A stretch of 64,000 nucleotides of DNA from Sva-07 sp963728355 (GCA_963728355.1 CAVSJQ010000022.1:706275-770274), one strand, 5' to 3'; positions 37,372-46,205 are shown, numbered from the stretch's first letter. Numbers and translations: made by a program. The notes: generated by a model not told the origin, from the sequence alone.

Positions 37372-37863
37372 GTGTTCGCCTACACACTTCCGGGCCCCGC
37401 CGGCACAATCGCGATCTCGAGGGGCCTGCGGCAGCACCTCGACGACGCCGAGTTCGACCTCGTACTCGCCCACGAGTACTCCCACGCCCACCACCGCCAC
37501 GACCGTTTTCTTCTCCTCGCGCTCGTCGTCGACGCAGCAGTTCCCTTGATGCGGCCCGCAACCCGCCAGCTCCGTTTCCATCTGGAACGCTGGGCCGACG
37601 AAGACGCAGTACGCACGACCCGAGCAGATCGACGCCTCGCAGCCCGCACGATCGCCAAGGTTGCGCTGGCGAGCACGCCTGCTCCGGCAGTCATGAGCAT
37701 CGCCACGCAAGGGGTTGCCGCCAGGGCCGGCGCGCTCGTGAATCCCCCTGTCCCGGCAGGTGTGGCTCGACGGCTACTCGCCGGCACCGCGGTCGCAGTC
37801 ACCGTGGCGTTGTCGTTCACACAGCTGCATCACACCATCGGTTTCACAATCCACGCAATGTGA
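37372..37863 (+). CDS. M56-type (BlaR1-like) peptidase, C-terminal half only
   Basis: 163 codons from a GTG. The zinc site HEYSH (34-38) and the downstream LERWADEDAV glutamate fit M48/M56 gluzincins, and TLPGPAGTIAISRGL is the usual lead-in strand of M56 proteins. A C-terminal TM helix is present. Normal M56 proteins have about 120 more N-terminal residues with several TM helices. The frame is open upstream only to about 37304 without ATG, so this is probably a 5'-truncated gene. No BlaI-like repressor gene is next to it. Confidence 0.55.
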   Translation: MFAYTLPGPAGTIAISRGLRQHLDDAEFDLVLAHEYSHAHHRHDRFLLLALVVDAAVPLMRPATRQLRFHLERWADEDAVRTTRADRRLAARTIAKVALASTPAPAVMSIATQGVAARAGALVNPPVPAGVARRLLAGTAVAVTVALSFTQLHHTIGFTIHAM

Positions 37864-37873
37864 ACAGATCGGG

Positions 37874-38578
37874 TCACCCACCGTCGGAGAGTTCGTCGCG
37901 GCCGTTGGTGACGATGAACTCCGGTACGGGCCGTACTTCCAGTTCGGCGTCCGTTCGCACCTCGCCGTTCTCGGCGATGTCGTCGATCAACCAGTTCATC
38001 TCCGCGATCTCACGACGCTGAGCGAGAATGATGTCGTCGGCCAGCTCCAACACGCGCAGATCGGTCAGTTCGGAGCGTTCGCTCGTCAAGATGGCGATCG
38101 AGTGATGCGGAATCATCGCCCGCATGTACGACGAGTCCTGCACGGTCGTCTGGCTCCGCACGAGCCACAGAGTCGACGCAAAGATCACCACCGCGGCACC
38201 CAGAATGGCGGCGTTCACGATCTTGCTCTTGTACATGCCGATCATGAACAGCAGCATGATCACCGCCATCGTCGAGCCCATCACGAACGCCATGTAGAAG
38301 CGGGTCTCGCTCCACTGCACGTGATCCCACTCATAGGTGTTGAAGTACATCAGCACGAACATCGCCGCTGTCGATGTGGCGATCATGGCACCGAATCGCC
38401 AGTACATCTTCTTCATCCGGTCGTCCATCGCTGACGTCGGCTCTCCGTCGTCGACCGTCTGGTCGCCGTCGATGACGTTTCGATTGCTGTGATCGGCGGC
38501 CGTCTCGGACGGTTCCTCGACGAGATCGTCGCGTTGGTCCACCGCCGCTCGGTCGCCGGCAATTCGGTCGTCCGTCAT
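37874..38578 (-). CDS. DUF305 family membrane protein
   Basis: About 234 residues: an acidic polar N-terminus (1-50), three TM helices at about 60-140 (FGAMIATSTAAMFVLMYF, YMAFVMGSTMAVIMLLFMIG, NAAILGAAVVIFASTLW), then the DUF305 ferritin-like helical part with YMRAMIPHHSIAILTS and LADDIILAQRREIAEM. DUF305 proteins are often in copper and metal-resistance loci, which fits the setting. ATG at 38578; a start 15 codons upstream is less likely. It converges with the peptidase gene. Confidence 0.85.
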   Translation of the reverse strand: MTDDRIAGDRAAVDQRDDLVEEPSETAADHSNRNVIDGDQTVDDGEPTSAMDDRMKKMYWRFGAMIATSTAAMFVLMYFNTYEWDHVQWSETRFYMAFVMGSTMAVIMLLFMIGMYKSKIVNAAILGAAVVIFASTLWLVRSQTTVQDSSYMRAMIPHHSIAILTSERSELTDLRVLELADDIILAQRREIAEMNWLIDDIAENGEVRTDAELEVRPVPEFIVTNGRDELSDGG

Positions 38579-38770
38579 GACATCCTCCTCTATGGGCCGA
38601 CGGCTACGCCGCACAACCGTCACAAGTTCGTCGAGATCGGGCTACCCAAGCCGCCAACCACGAAACAGCGTCGTAGCCGCTACGGCCGACGACCAACCAT
38701 CTCGCCAGACCCCCACCAGCCATACAGGTGGCACAATGAGCAGACCTGTGTGGCCGTACTGGACTCCGCA

Positions 38771-39376
38771 CTATCCGACGCGACGTAGTACAGCACCGAT
38801 GTACGGGCGTTGGTCTCCGCCCTCTGCGATCGGGTTGAGACTGCGGCCTTCAATCAGGTCGAAGGCAGGCGCGAACTCTCCGGCGAGCGTGCCGGCGTCA
38901 TAGCGGCGCACCTCGAGCCCGGCGCACTTGTCGGGCCCCTCGAGGGCGAACGTCGCGACGATCAGGATCCCGCCCGGCTCCACCGCCGACGCCGCGACAG
39001 AGCGGTACGCCTCGCGGTCATCCTGTTCGATGAGGAAGTGGAACACCGCTCGGTCGTGCCAGAGTTGCCACCGGCGATCCGGCCGGTAGCGCGTCACATC
39101 CGCACGGGTCCAACCGACGACCTCGACGTGTTCGCGCAATGCGGTCCGCGAGGCCCTGAGTGCTCGTTCGCTGATGTCGAGCACCGTGAGATCTCGGTAG
39201 CCGAGCCGGGCGAGTTCCAGTGTCAACGGGCTCGTACCTCCGCCGACGTCGATGAGCGAATCTGCCGGAGTCGAGTACGCCGTCACGAGCCCGAGGGTCG
39301 ACGCCCGGGGCTCGTACCAGCCCAGCTCGTCAAGACTGTCCGCCGCGTACACCGAATCCCAATGAGCCTGCGACAT
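38771..39376 (-). CDS. Class I SAM-dependent methyltransferase
   Basis: A 201-residue protein with the SAM-binding motif I LIDVGGGTSPLTLEL, motif II VLDISERAL and a later HDRAVFHFL strand. Starts with MSQAHWDSVYAADSLDELGW, a common opening in this group. Substrate unknown; thiol, arsenite and small-molecule methyltransferases share this pattern. ATG at 39376 chosen because upstream codons lack conservation features. Confidence 0.8.
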   Translation of the reverse strand: MSQAHWDSVYAADSLDELGWYEPRASTLGLVTAYSTPADSLIDVGGGTSPLTLELARLGYRDLTVLDISERALRASRTALREHVEVVGWTRADVTRYRPDRRWQLWHDRAVFHFLIEQDDREAYRSVAASAVEPGGILIVATFALEGPDKCAGLEVRRYDAGTLAGEFAPAFDLIEGRSLNPIAEGGDQRPYIGAVLRRVG

Positions 39377-39555
39377 CCGCGACCACCTCACTCCCAGCGT
39401 CCTGCGATCGCAGCACGCACGACAGGGTCGGACGTCAGCAATCGGCCGGTCCGTGCCTGTCATCCTCGCCGCGGCGGGACGGGATCATCTCGGGGTGACA
39501 CCCAGCGTTTCGCGGCCATCTTTGAGCAAGCTTGCTGGCATCGCCCGTTCCGCGC

Positions 39556-39888
39556 TCACGAGGATTCGCCGTCTGTGCCTTGACGTCTCGACACCACCTC
39601 TGCCTCCAACTGTTCCCAAGTAGGAGACCCCCTCAGACCGTCAGGTGTCGTGAACATGCGACACGACAATCCGACCGGTGCCCCCGCCGGAGCCCATGGG
39701 TCAACTCCGTCGACGAGGATCGTTGGTGATCCGACGAACCCGACCCGCTCGGCTTCTTCCTGGGTGTCGACAATCCGACGGTGCACAGTCACGTCCTGGT
39801 GCCGGTGCGCAAGCCGATCGAGCAACTCGTCCGCGACGCGCCAGTTCGGGCAGCTGTCGAAGTAGAGCAACGGGATTTCCACGCTCAT
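39556..39888 (-). CDS. Thioredoxin-fold small protein
   Basis: A 110-residue thioredoxin-like protein: IPLLYFDSCPNWRVADELLD, then FVGSPTILVDGVDPWAPAGA and GLSCRMFTTPDGL. The N-terminal site is SCPNW rather than CxxC, so it has a single active-site Cys; a second Cys is in GLSCR. Such proteins are often found in mercury/arsenic or alkylmercury-lyase neighbourhoods, without a proven reaction. ATG at 39888; an upstream start is possible. Confidence 0.7.
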   Translation of the reverse strand: MSVEIPLLYFDSCPNWRVADELLDRLAHRHQDVTVHRRIVDTQEEAERVGFVGSPTILVDGVDPWAPAGAPVGLSCRMFTTPDGLRGSPTWEQLEAEVVSRRQGTDGESS

Positions 39889-39944
39889 CACCGTAGATCC
39901 GAAAATGCGAGACGACCTCGACATGGGACCGGGACGCGGCTCCT

Positions 39945-40653
39945 GACGACGTCGAGGCCGCCTTCCAGCGCCGAGCTGATGCCGGTCTGTCGCGCAGCTC
40001 GCTGATCAAGCTGCGATCCACCCTCTCCCAGGCACTCGCCTGGGCGCAACGTCGCGGTCTCGTGGCCTCCAACGTCGCCGCCATCGTCGAACTCCCCGCC
40101 GACGCGAGAGGCCCGCAGCCTGGCCGCTCGATGACCGCCGACCAAGCCCGGGCGTTTCTGCACGCCGCTCGCGGGACCTGGCTCGAGGCGATGTGGATGA
40201 CCATGCTGTACCTCGGGCTGCGACCCGGCGAAGCAGCCGCTCTGTCCTGGGACGACATCGACGCCGATCACCACATCATCCATGTCCGCCGAGCCCGCAA
40301 ACGCAATCGTGGCACCATCACCATCGGCACCACCAAGACCCCGGTCGGTCCGCTCCCTCAACGCTCCCGGCGCCGTCATCGACGCCCTCCAACGTCGACG
40401 ACGCGACCAACAAGCCGAACAGGCCAGTGCGGCGGACCGGTGGAACAACCCCGAGAACCTCGTGCTCACCAACGTCGTCGGCTCCCCGACCGACCCACCC
40501 AAAGTCCGCATCGAATTCAACCAGATCATCGATGCTGCTGGACTCGGTGACGGATGGACACCCAACATGCTCGCCAACCACTACCGACACCAAGTCCGAC
40601 CCACCATCGACGCCACACTCATCCTCGACGATGTCCTCAACCCATCGAGTTGA
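39945..40653 (+). pseudogene. Diverged integrase pseudogene (copy C)
   Basis: A second, more distant integrase. It starts inside the SAM-like domain (DDVEAAFQRRADAGLSRSSL), continues through AWAQRRGLVASNVAAIVELP and the catalytic-Arg box YLGLRPGEAAALSWDDID, then changes frame near 40345. It resumes with SLNAPGAVIDALQRRRRDQQ and WTPNMLANHYRHQVRPTIDA. Between WTPN-ML and the HYRH tyrosine about 32 residues are deleted, which removes the HxxR and GHK boxes. The 5' third is missing. Inactive. Confidence 0.85.
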
Positions 40654-40681
40654 CACTGTCTACAGATGTTCGTAGGGTCTG

Positions 40682-40897
40682 ATGGTGCAGCGCAGGCCTC
40701 ACCCGAAGAAGGAAATCGAAAAGGCGCTTCGAGAAGCTGAAGACGCAGGTCTGATCGTGAGCGACGCCTCGGGTCACGGCCATTCCACCCACGTCATCAG
40801 CGGCGACCAACCCCATCCGTTCCGGGTGTGGTCGACACCGAAGAACACCGACAACCACGCCAAACAAATCCGACGACACATCCGTCGCAACACATGA
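40682..40897 (+). CDS. HicA-like small protein (candidate toxin)
   Basis: 71 residues: basic N-terminal helix (HPKKEIEKALREAEDAGLIV), then SGHGHSTHVI, FRVWSTPKN and a C-terminal helix NHAKQIRRHIRRN. The helix-strand-His-strand-strand-helix order matches the dsRBD-like HicA mRNA-interferase fold, with a central His as candidate catalytic residue. The stop codon overlaps the next start by four bases (ATGA). Many actinobacteria carry this pair. Toxicity is inferred only. Confidence 0.6.
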   Translation: MVQRRPHPKKEIEKALREAEDAGLIVSDASGHGHSTHVISGDQPHPFRVWSTPKNTDNHAKQIRRHIRRNT

Positions 40898-41427
40898 ATC
40901 GACACCACATGGACACTCACAACTTCATGCTCATCCTCGATGGCCAGATCGACGAAGCGACCGGCGACCTGCTGTTCGACGCCGGCCTCGACGACGCTGC
41001 GATCACCGCACTCGACGGACACCCCGCCCTCGACGTCGACCGCGAAGCCCCCACACTGCTCGACGCCATCACCTCAGCAGTCACCCAAGCCGAATCCGTC
41101 GCTGACATCCACGTCATACGCGTCGAAGGCGAAGAACTCGTCTCACAAGCCGACATCGCCGAACGCACCGGCCGCAGCCGCCAAGCCGTGAACCACTGGA
41201 TCAAGCGCGACGCCGACACCTCCGGCTTCCCCGCTCCCGCCTACGGTACCTCGACCAGATCACCGCTGTGGCGTTGGGCCGACGTGCAAGCCTGGCTCGA
41301 ACCCGATGACCGAACCGACGATCGCGGCCGCGTCATCGCCCTCGTCAACGCAACACTCCTCGCCCGCCACAACCTCCACGACGACAACGAACGCCGGCTC
41401 GTACGGACGCTGCTGACAGCGAGCTGA
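40894..41427 (+). CDS. HicB-like/HTH protein, partner of the HicA-like gene
   Basis: A 177-residue protein. The N-terminal 90 residues form an alpha/beta region (FMLILDGQIDEATGDLLFDA, HVIRVEGEEL); a helix-turn-helix follows at about 90-115 (SQADIAERTGRSRQAVNHWI), then GFPAPAYG and PLWRWADVQAWL, the typical end of AlpA/MerR-like excisionase-type DNA-binding domains. As antitoxin it would bind the 71-residue protein and repress the pair. The ATGA overlap supports start 40894; 40909 is possible. Confidence 0.65.
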   Translation: MNRHHMDTHNFMLILDGQIDEATGDLLFDAGLDDAAITALDGHPALDVDREAPTLLDAITSAVTQAESVADIHVIRVEGEELVSQADIAERTGRSRQAVNHWIKRDADTSGFPAPAYGTSTRSPLWRWADVQAWLEPDDRTDDRGRVIALVNATLLARHNLHDDNERRLVRTLLTAS

Positions 41428-41514
41428 AGACCACCGCACTCGGACCTCGGAGAGCGGGGTTCGGGCTGTTCGTTGTGAACCGATCGGTGGGTTCGATGCA
41501 ACAACGACTCAACG

Positions 41515-41928
41515 ATGAGTCGCGAACGTGTTCAACGATGGTCTTTGGCCCTGATCGGGCTGTTCATGATGCCCACGGCGATCCAGGCCGCCTTCGCTCC
41601 CGAATCGTGGTTCGAGGATTTCCCGCTCGGCCGGGGCTGGGTGGCGGCGGAGGGCGGTGTCTACGACGAACACCTGGTCCGTGATGTCGGCGTGCTCTTC
41701 CTCGCGCTGATCTTCGTGACGGCGTGGTCCGTTTGGCGTCGCGAGGCGATGACGATCGTCGCGGTCGCCTGGCTGATCCAGGGCGTCTTGCACTTCGGTT
41801 ACCACGTCGGTCATCTCGACGGGCTCGACACCGTCGATCGGGTGGGGTTGGTCGGATCGCTCGTGTCGATCCCCATCCTGGCCGCGTTGTCGTTGTGGGC
41901 AGGGCTGCGGCCCCGGATGGCGAGCTGA
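41515..41928 (+). CDS. Four-TM membrane protein, unknown function
   Basis: A 137-residue integral membrane protein with about four hydrophobic helices (LALIGLFMMPTAIQAAF, VLFLALIFVTAWSVW, TIVAVAWLIQGVLHFGYH, VSIPILAALSLWAGL) and the loop PLGRGWVAAEGGVYDEHLVRD seen in small actinobacterial DUF4345-like proteins. No enzymatic motif. Followed closely by a second membrane-protein gene in the same direction. Confidence 0.65.
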   Translation: MSRERVQRWSLALIGLFMMPTAIQAAFAPESWFEDFPLGRGWVAAEGGVYDEHLVRDVGVLFLALIFVTAWSVWRREAMTIVAVAWLIQGVLHFGYHVGHLDGLDTVDRVGLVGSLVSIPILAALSLWAGLRPRMAS

Positions 41929-41937
41929 GGGTTGGGA

Positions 41938-42786
41938 GTGCGCGTCGACAATGTCCTCCTGGTGGTGATCTGCACTGCAGCGGTGGCCGCCGCAGCGACG
42001 ATCGCGTGGCGCGGCCGGAGCCTTCCGGTCGCGGCTCTGCGGGACACGACGATGACCCCCTCGTCGGCAGCGTTCGACGCGCTCCGCACGCTGGCGTGCG
42101 TGTTGACGGCCGGGTTCGTCGCCGGTCTGTTGGTCGTCGGGCTCGGCGGACGACTCGTCATGCGCGTGTTGGCGGCAACGTCCGGAGGCGGCGCCCAGGG
42201 ACGCACCACTGACGCCGGTGAGCGGGTCGGCGAGATCACACTCGGAGGCTCCATCGGCTTCTTCATCTTCGCGGGCCTGCTCATCCCACTTGCCTCGTCG
42301 CTCGTGTTCATCCCGCTGCGCCGGATCCTTCCGCGGACGTCGTGGATCGCAGGCTCGCTGTTCGGTCTGCTCCTGCTGGCGACATTCGGTGTGAGCGACC
42401 CGCTGTCGCCCGACAACGTCGACTTCGTGATCCTCTCCCCGACCTGGCTCGCCGTCACGTTGGTGTGCCTCACGGCGCTGCTGTTCGGCGTGACGTTCAG
42501 TGCCATCGTCGCCCGTCTCGACGCGACGCTGGTACCGCTCGGCCGACTCAGATCCGATGGGCCCCTGCGCCGCAAGCTTCCGAATCTCTCGCTCGTGTGG
42601 CTGGTGATTGCGCCGCCGCTCGCTGTCCCCGCCACCGTGTACGTCGTCGGTCGAGCCATCCTGCACGGCCGGTTGGCGCCGACCATCGAGAGCTCCCCGC
42701 TGCGCCTCGCGGGATACGCAGTCGTGGTGATCGGCGCAATCGCTGCGGCGAGTGCCGTCTACGCTGCGCTCGCCGACATCGTGTGA
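41938..42786 (+). CDS. Membrane protein, unknown function
   Basis: A 282-residue protein with six or seven predicted TM helices. It carries LVVGLGGRLVMRVLAAT and the loop QGRTTDAGERVGEITLGG, which I recognise from uncharacterised actinobacterial membrane proteins only. GTG at 41938 has GAGGG at 6 bp; TTG at 41932 also starts the frame but overlaps that site. Nine bp after the previous gene and six before the P450 start, so the three may form an operon. Confidence 0.65.
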   Translation: MRVDNVLLVVICTAAVAAAATIAWRGRSLPVAALRDTTMTPSSAAFDALRTLACVLTAGFVAGLLVVGLGGRLVMRVLAATSGGGAQGRTTDAGERVGEITLGGSIGFFIFAGLLIPLASSLVFIPLRRILPRTSWIAGSLFGLLLLATFGVSDPLSPDNVDFVILSPTWLAVTLVCLTALLFGVTFSAIVARLDATLVPLGRLRSDGPLRRKLPNLSLVWLVIAPPLAVPATVYVVGRAILHGRLAPTIESSPLRLAGYAVVVIGAIAAASAVYAALADIV

Positions 42787-42791
42787 TCGAC

Positions 42792-44206
42792 ATGGACGAG
42801 CCCCGCCCACTCCCTCGCCCGCCGTGGCGTGACCAGCCGGGCCACCTCCGTCGCATCTTCACGACCCCGCACGTGGTCCTCGACGACCTCAGCGAGCAGT
42901 ACGGGCCGGTGTGCGGTCTCGGCGCCGGACCCGTGCGCATGGCGATCGTCGGCGATCCGACAGCCCTTCGGGAACTGTTCGCGATGCCCACCAGCTCGTT
43001 CCGGTGGAACCACAAGTTCAACGTGTTGGGTTTCGTCGTCGGCAAGCAGTCGATGATCGTGTCCGACGGCGACGATCACCGTCGGCGACGCTCATCGGTG
43101 CAGTCGGCATTCAGTCGACGCCGCCTTAACGGCTGGATCCCGATGATCCTCGAGCAGACCGATGCGGCGATCGACCGTCTCATGGACGACATCGAGCCGG
43201 TAACGGTCGTCGACATGTATCCGATCGGTCGAGCACTCGTCCTGCGCATCGTGGTGCGGTCGTTGTTCGGCGAGCGCATGAGCCAGCGCTGCGACGAGAT
43301 CGGTGATCTCTTTCAGCGCCCTCAGGACTACCTCGAGTCACCGGCGATCCGCCAGCTCCCTCATCCGTTCCCCGGCACCGCTCGAGCGCGGGTCCGCGCC
43401 GACCGGGACGCGCTCGACGAGGTCATCGACGCGGAGATCGCGTATCGGCGGGCGAACCCGTCCGGCGATCCGCTCGACATCCTCGAGACACTCGTTGCCG
43501 ACGGAACGCTCAGCGACACCGAGATTCGCGATCAGGTCGCCACGCTGATCGGCGCGGGCTACGACACGACGTCGGCCTCGTTGGCGTGGATGCTCATCCG
43601 CGCCACGCTCGTTCCCGGACTCTGGGACCGTCTCCGAGCCGAGGCGGAGGAGGTGTTCGGTCCACCGGACGACAAGGCGCTACGCCCGATGCAGGCACGC
43701 TCACCGCCCTCGACCTCGCGAACCGGGTGATAAGGGAGACGGTCCGGTTGCATCCAGCTGGCGTGTTGGGCCCCCGAGAGGCCGCAGTCGACGTGACCAT
43801 CGGCGGGTACGCCATCCCCAAGGGCACGTTGATCCTGTGGTCTGCGCACCTCGCGGGACGCAACGCCGAGGCCTGGCCGAACCCACTGGAATTCGATCCC
43901 GATCGCTTCGTCGACATGGACGACGAACGACGAACGCTGGCCGACATGGCCTGGGTGCCGTTCGGCCGGGGCGCGCGCAACTGCATCGGATTCGCGCTCG
44001 CTCAGATGGAACTCACCTTGATCGTCTCCCGACTCGCCCAGCGCCTCGACCTCGCGCCGGCATCCGACGTCGTCCCCGCCCCGGTGGGCATGGTCGTCAA
44101 CCGGCCGACCGGTGGCGCACCAATGCACGTCGGACCTCGACGTGACGGCGACGCAGCGGCCTCAACGGGGAGTGGTCATGGCACGGTCGGTCCTGCGGGT
44201 CGCTGA
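42792..44206 (+). pseudogene. Cytochrome P450 split by one frameshift
   Basis: The first frame (42792-43730) has the P450 N-terminus (QYGPVCGLGAGPVRMAIVGD), the C-helix region and the I-helix motif GAGYDTTSASLAWM. The K-helix ExxR (RETVRLHP), PxxFxPxRF region (EFDPDRFVDMDDER) and heme-binding loop FGRGARNCIGFALAQ are in another frame, up to 44206. The shift lies between about 43675 and 43690. With one base corrected, a normal 470-residue bacterial P450 results. Real disruption or a single sequencing error; the reading of both parts is otherwise intact. Confidence 0.85.
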
Positions 44207-44669
44207 CCAGCTCGCCGGGATCTACCCGGAGCGGTGCGTGCTGTCGGGTGTCGAGACCACCCGCGCGGTCCGACTCGCCGCAACGGAGTGGGGTGGTCGG
44301 CGCTGGTTGCTCGGCGTTCCGGGTTTCGCGCTCGTCGCCGGTCGGCTTCCGGGCCATGGGCACTGCCCGGTAGCGCTGCCCGTCAGCGAACGCATCTGGA
44401 AGATGTGGCGGATCCGCGATCTGGCGGCGATGTCGATGCTGACCGCCGGTGCCACATTCACCGGCATTGGTGTCGTGGCCGGAGCGACGGGGCTCGCTGT
44501 GTTCGGCCTGCTGGTCGCGATCGCGGCGATCGCCTATCGGACCCGAGCGCACCACAACTTCTGGGTCACGTGCACGCTCCGTCCAGCAGACTCGACGATC
44601 GCCGTCGAGCCGACCCATCAACGCTTCGATGACGAAGCGCGGGTGTTGTTCATTCGAACGGTGCGATGA
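44178..44669 (+). CDS. Small membrane protein, unknown function
   Basis: A 163-residue protein: polar N-terminal 70 residues (RSVLRVADQLAGIYPERCVL), two TM helices (MSMLTAGATFTGIGVVAGA, LAVFGLLVAIAAIAY), and a C-terminal strand-rich part ending VLFIRTVR. ATG at 44178 lies inside the P450 end (29-bp overlap), suggesting coupling to it. Family not recognised. Confidence 0.6.
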   Translation: MARSVLRVADQLAGIYPERCVLSGVETTRAVRLAATEWGGRRWLLGVPGFALVAGRLPGHGHCPVALPVSERIWKMWRIRDLAAMSMLTAGATFTGIGVVAGATGLAVFGLLVAIAAIAYRTRAHHNFWVTCTLRPADSTIAVEPTHQRFDDEARVLFIRTVR

Positions 44670-44673
44670 TCGA

Positions 44674-44704
44674 ACCGGCCGGCCGCACGGGCGTGCCGGC
44701 CGGT
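44674..44704. terminator. Bidirectional hairpin between convergent genes
   Basis: ACCGGCCGGC and GCCGGCCGGT form a perfect 10-bp stem around an 11-base loop, between two convergent stops (44669 and 44712). No T tract follows. Confidence 0.55.
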
Positions 44705-44711
44705 CCGCAAG

Positions 44712-45011
44712 TCAGTCTCCCGACGGATTGCATGCCTCGCCCGGCATGCCGGGCGCATGGAATACGGGGCCACCACCCGTCATCTGATAATGCGGAGTCT
44801 GGGTGAGACGGCCGGGCTTCACGTTCTCGTCGGAGTCCTGGAAGGCCGGAGTCTCCTCCAGCCCGGAGAACGCACATACGGACCGCGCGTGGCCCTCCAT
44901 ACCGGTGCTCTTCGGATTCGGTCCACCCGTCACTTCGCCGGCGAGAACGGTCGACGAGCCAGCGACGGACATCAGTGTGATGGCTGCTACAGCGATGTAC
45001 TTCTTTTCCAT
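44712..45011 (-). CDS. Secreted small protein
   Basis: 99 residues with a clear signal peptide (MEKKYIAVAAITLMSVAG, cleavage near VLA-GEV). The mature part has GHARSVCAFSGLEETP and a second Cys near the end (GEACNPSGD), which may form a disulfide. The arrangement SICAFSGL is seen in small exported actinobacterial proteins of unknown function. Good AGAAGGGG site before the ATG. Confidence 0.65.
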   Translation of the reverse strand: MEKKYIAVAAITLMSVAGSSTVLAGEVTGGPNPKSTGMEGHARSVCAFSGLEETPAFQDSDENVKPGRLTQTPHYQMTGGGPVFHAPGMPGEACNPSGD

Positions 45012-45103
45012 GATGGGGTTCCCCTTCTGAGAGATCGAGTCCGAGGATCGAACTCACCTCATCAGTTCCGGCGAACGACACCATCGGTTCGCCAGTGGGG
45101 CGA

Positions 45104-45436
45104 TCACTCGATGAGGTGTTCGAGACCGAGGTGGACGCGGGAGTGTTCGACCGCCTCGATGACCCGGCGTACCCGCTCTTGCTGCGCGACGGCGTTGCGC
45201 TCGAACATCGCTGCACTCATGGCGGCTGCGACACGACCGCCGACGCCGGTCGGCACGAAGTCCATCGACAACGTGTAGTGCGTCCCGTCGGTACGGTCAT
45301 CGAAGCAGTGCGTGACGACTCCGACCGCTGGACGGCGAAGCTCGATGTCCGGAGCGGTCGCTGGGCCGGCGATGAACCAGAAGACCTGCGCCGGTGTGGC
45401 CCCGATCAGCGTCGTCACGGCGAATCCGGTCTTCAT
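45104..45436 (-). CDS. SRPBCC family protein, shorter than usual
   Basis: 110 residues. It opens like an SRPBCC/polyketide-cyclase protein (KTGFAVTTLIGATPAQVFWF) and ends like one (YTLSMDFVPTGVGGRVAAAM, then RVRRVIEAVEH). The middle strands (about 40 residues) are missing between ATAPDI and ELRRPAVG, so it is either an internally deleted copy or a minimal member. It lies 10 bp downstream of the lipoprotein gene and reads the same way. Confidence 0.5.
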   Translation of the reverse strand: MKTGFAVTTLIGATPAQVFWFIAGPATAPDIELRRPAVGVVTHCFDDRTDGTHYTLSMDFVPTGVGGRVAAAMSAAMFERNAVAQQERVRRVIEAVEHSRVHLGLEHLIE

Positions 45437-45446
45437 CGGGTCACGC

Positions 45447-46205
45447 TCACAGGCTCAGTCGTCGATGTCGACGCCGCAGGTGTCGAGGATCCAAGCGGAG
45501 GCCGCTTCTTCGACCCTCGGGAGACGACTCGAAGAGCGGGGCCAGCGCAGCTTCAGCGGCGGCCTCGTCGGCCGCCTGCGCGATCGCTGCGGAGAACTCC
45601 AGGGTCATCGCGACGGTCTCGACGACGTCGGCTCGAACCGAGTCGTCCACGAACTCAGTCGATGCGCTGAGCTGCGCGAGCAGCAGCCGCGCGTTCTCGA
45701 AGGTTCGCTGCTGCGTCGCGAACTCTGCCGCCTCGTCGCCCGCCGCGAAGAGCTCGTCCACCTCACCGACGACAGCACACCACTCGTCCAGCCTCCCGAT
45801 GCCGACCTCGACCGTGACGGTGTCGGTGACGTCGAGCGCCTCGTGGACGCCATCGCCGACCTGGAGACAGAGATCGTGGCTGCCCGGCTCGAGATAGATG
45901 GTTCCCGAGGTCTGCGCCTTGCCGAAGTGAACGTGGTCGCCGTCCTTGGCGATCGCTTCGCCCGCATCGACGCAGCCAGCGTCGGCGATGACATGGAAGT
46001 GGCCAGCACCGGCATTCACCTCCCCCGCTTCCTCGATCGTGATGCGCTGCGCCATCATCTCGACGGCAACACCACCGGCAATGGTGGCGCCGTCGGCGGG
46101 CGCGGAGAACTCGGCCGTCGCTCCGGAGTCGGCGCCATCGGAGCCGCAGGCACTGAGACCCACGACCGAGAGTGCAATGCCGACGATGACGAAGTGCTTG
46201 CTCAT
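45447..46205 (-). CDS. DUF4399 lipoprotein
   Basis: About 252 residues: signal peptide with lipobox LSAC near residue 20, then a DUF4399 domain at about 30-130 with GHFHVIADAGCVDAGEAI, DGDHVHFGKAQTSG and LEPGSHDLCLQVGDG. The rest is helical and acidic. The annotated tail (GRRSGLRLDPRHLRRRHRR) is basic and unlike the protein; reading one base differently from about 45535 gives EEAASAWILDTCGVDIDD and a stop at 45455, a natural ending. The listed 3' end may therefore be a frameshift artefact. Confidence 0.7.
   Translation of the reverse strand: MSKHFVIVGIALSVVGLSACGSDGADSGATAEFSAPADGATIAGGVAVEMMAQRITIEEAGEVNAGAGHFHVIADAGCVDAGEAIAKDGDHVHFGKAQTSGTIYLEPGSHDLCLQVGDGVHEALDVTDTVTVEVGIGRLDEWCAVVGEVDELFAAGDEAAEFATQQRTFENARLLLAQLSASTEFVDDSVRADVVETVAMTLEFSAAIAQAADEAAAEAALAPLFESSPEGRRSGLRLDPRHLRRRHRRLSL

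Noticed and set aside
42792..44206. Programmed frameshifting in the P450 gene
   Set aside because: No slippery heptamer or downstream structure was seen at 43675-43690, and P450s are not known to use it.
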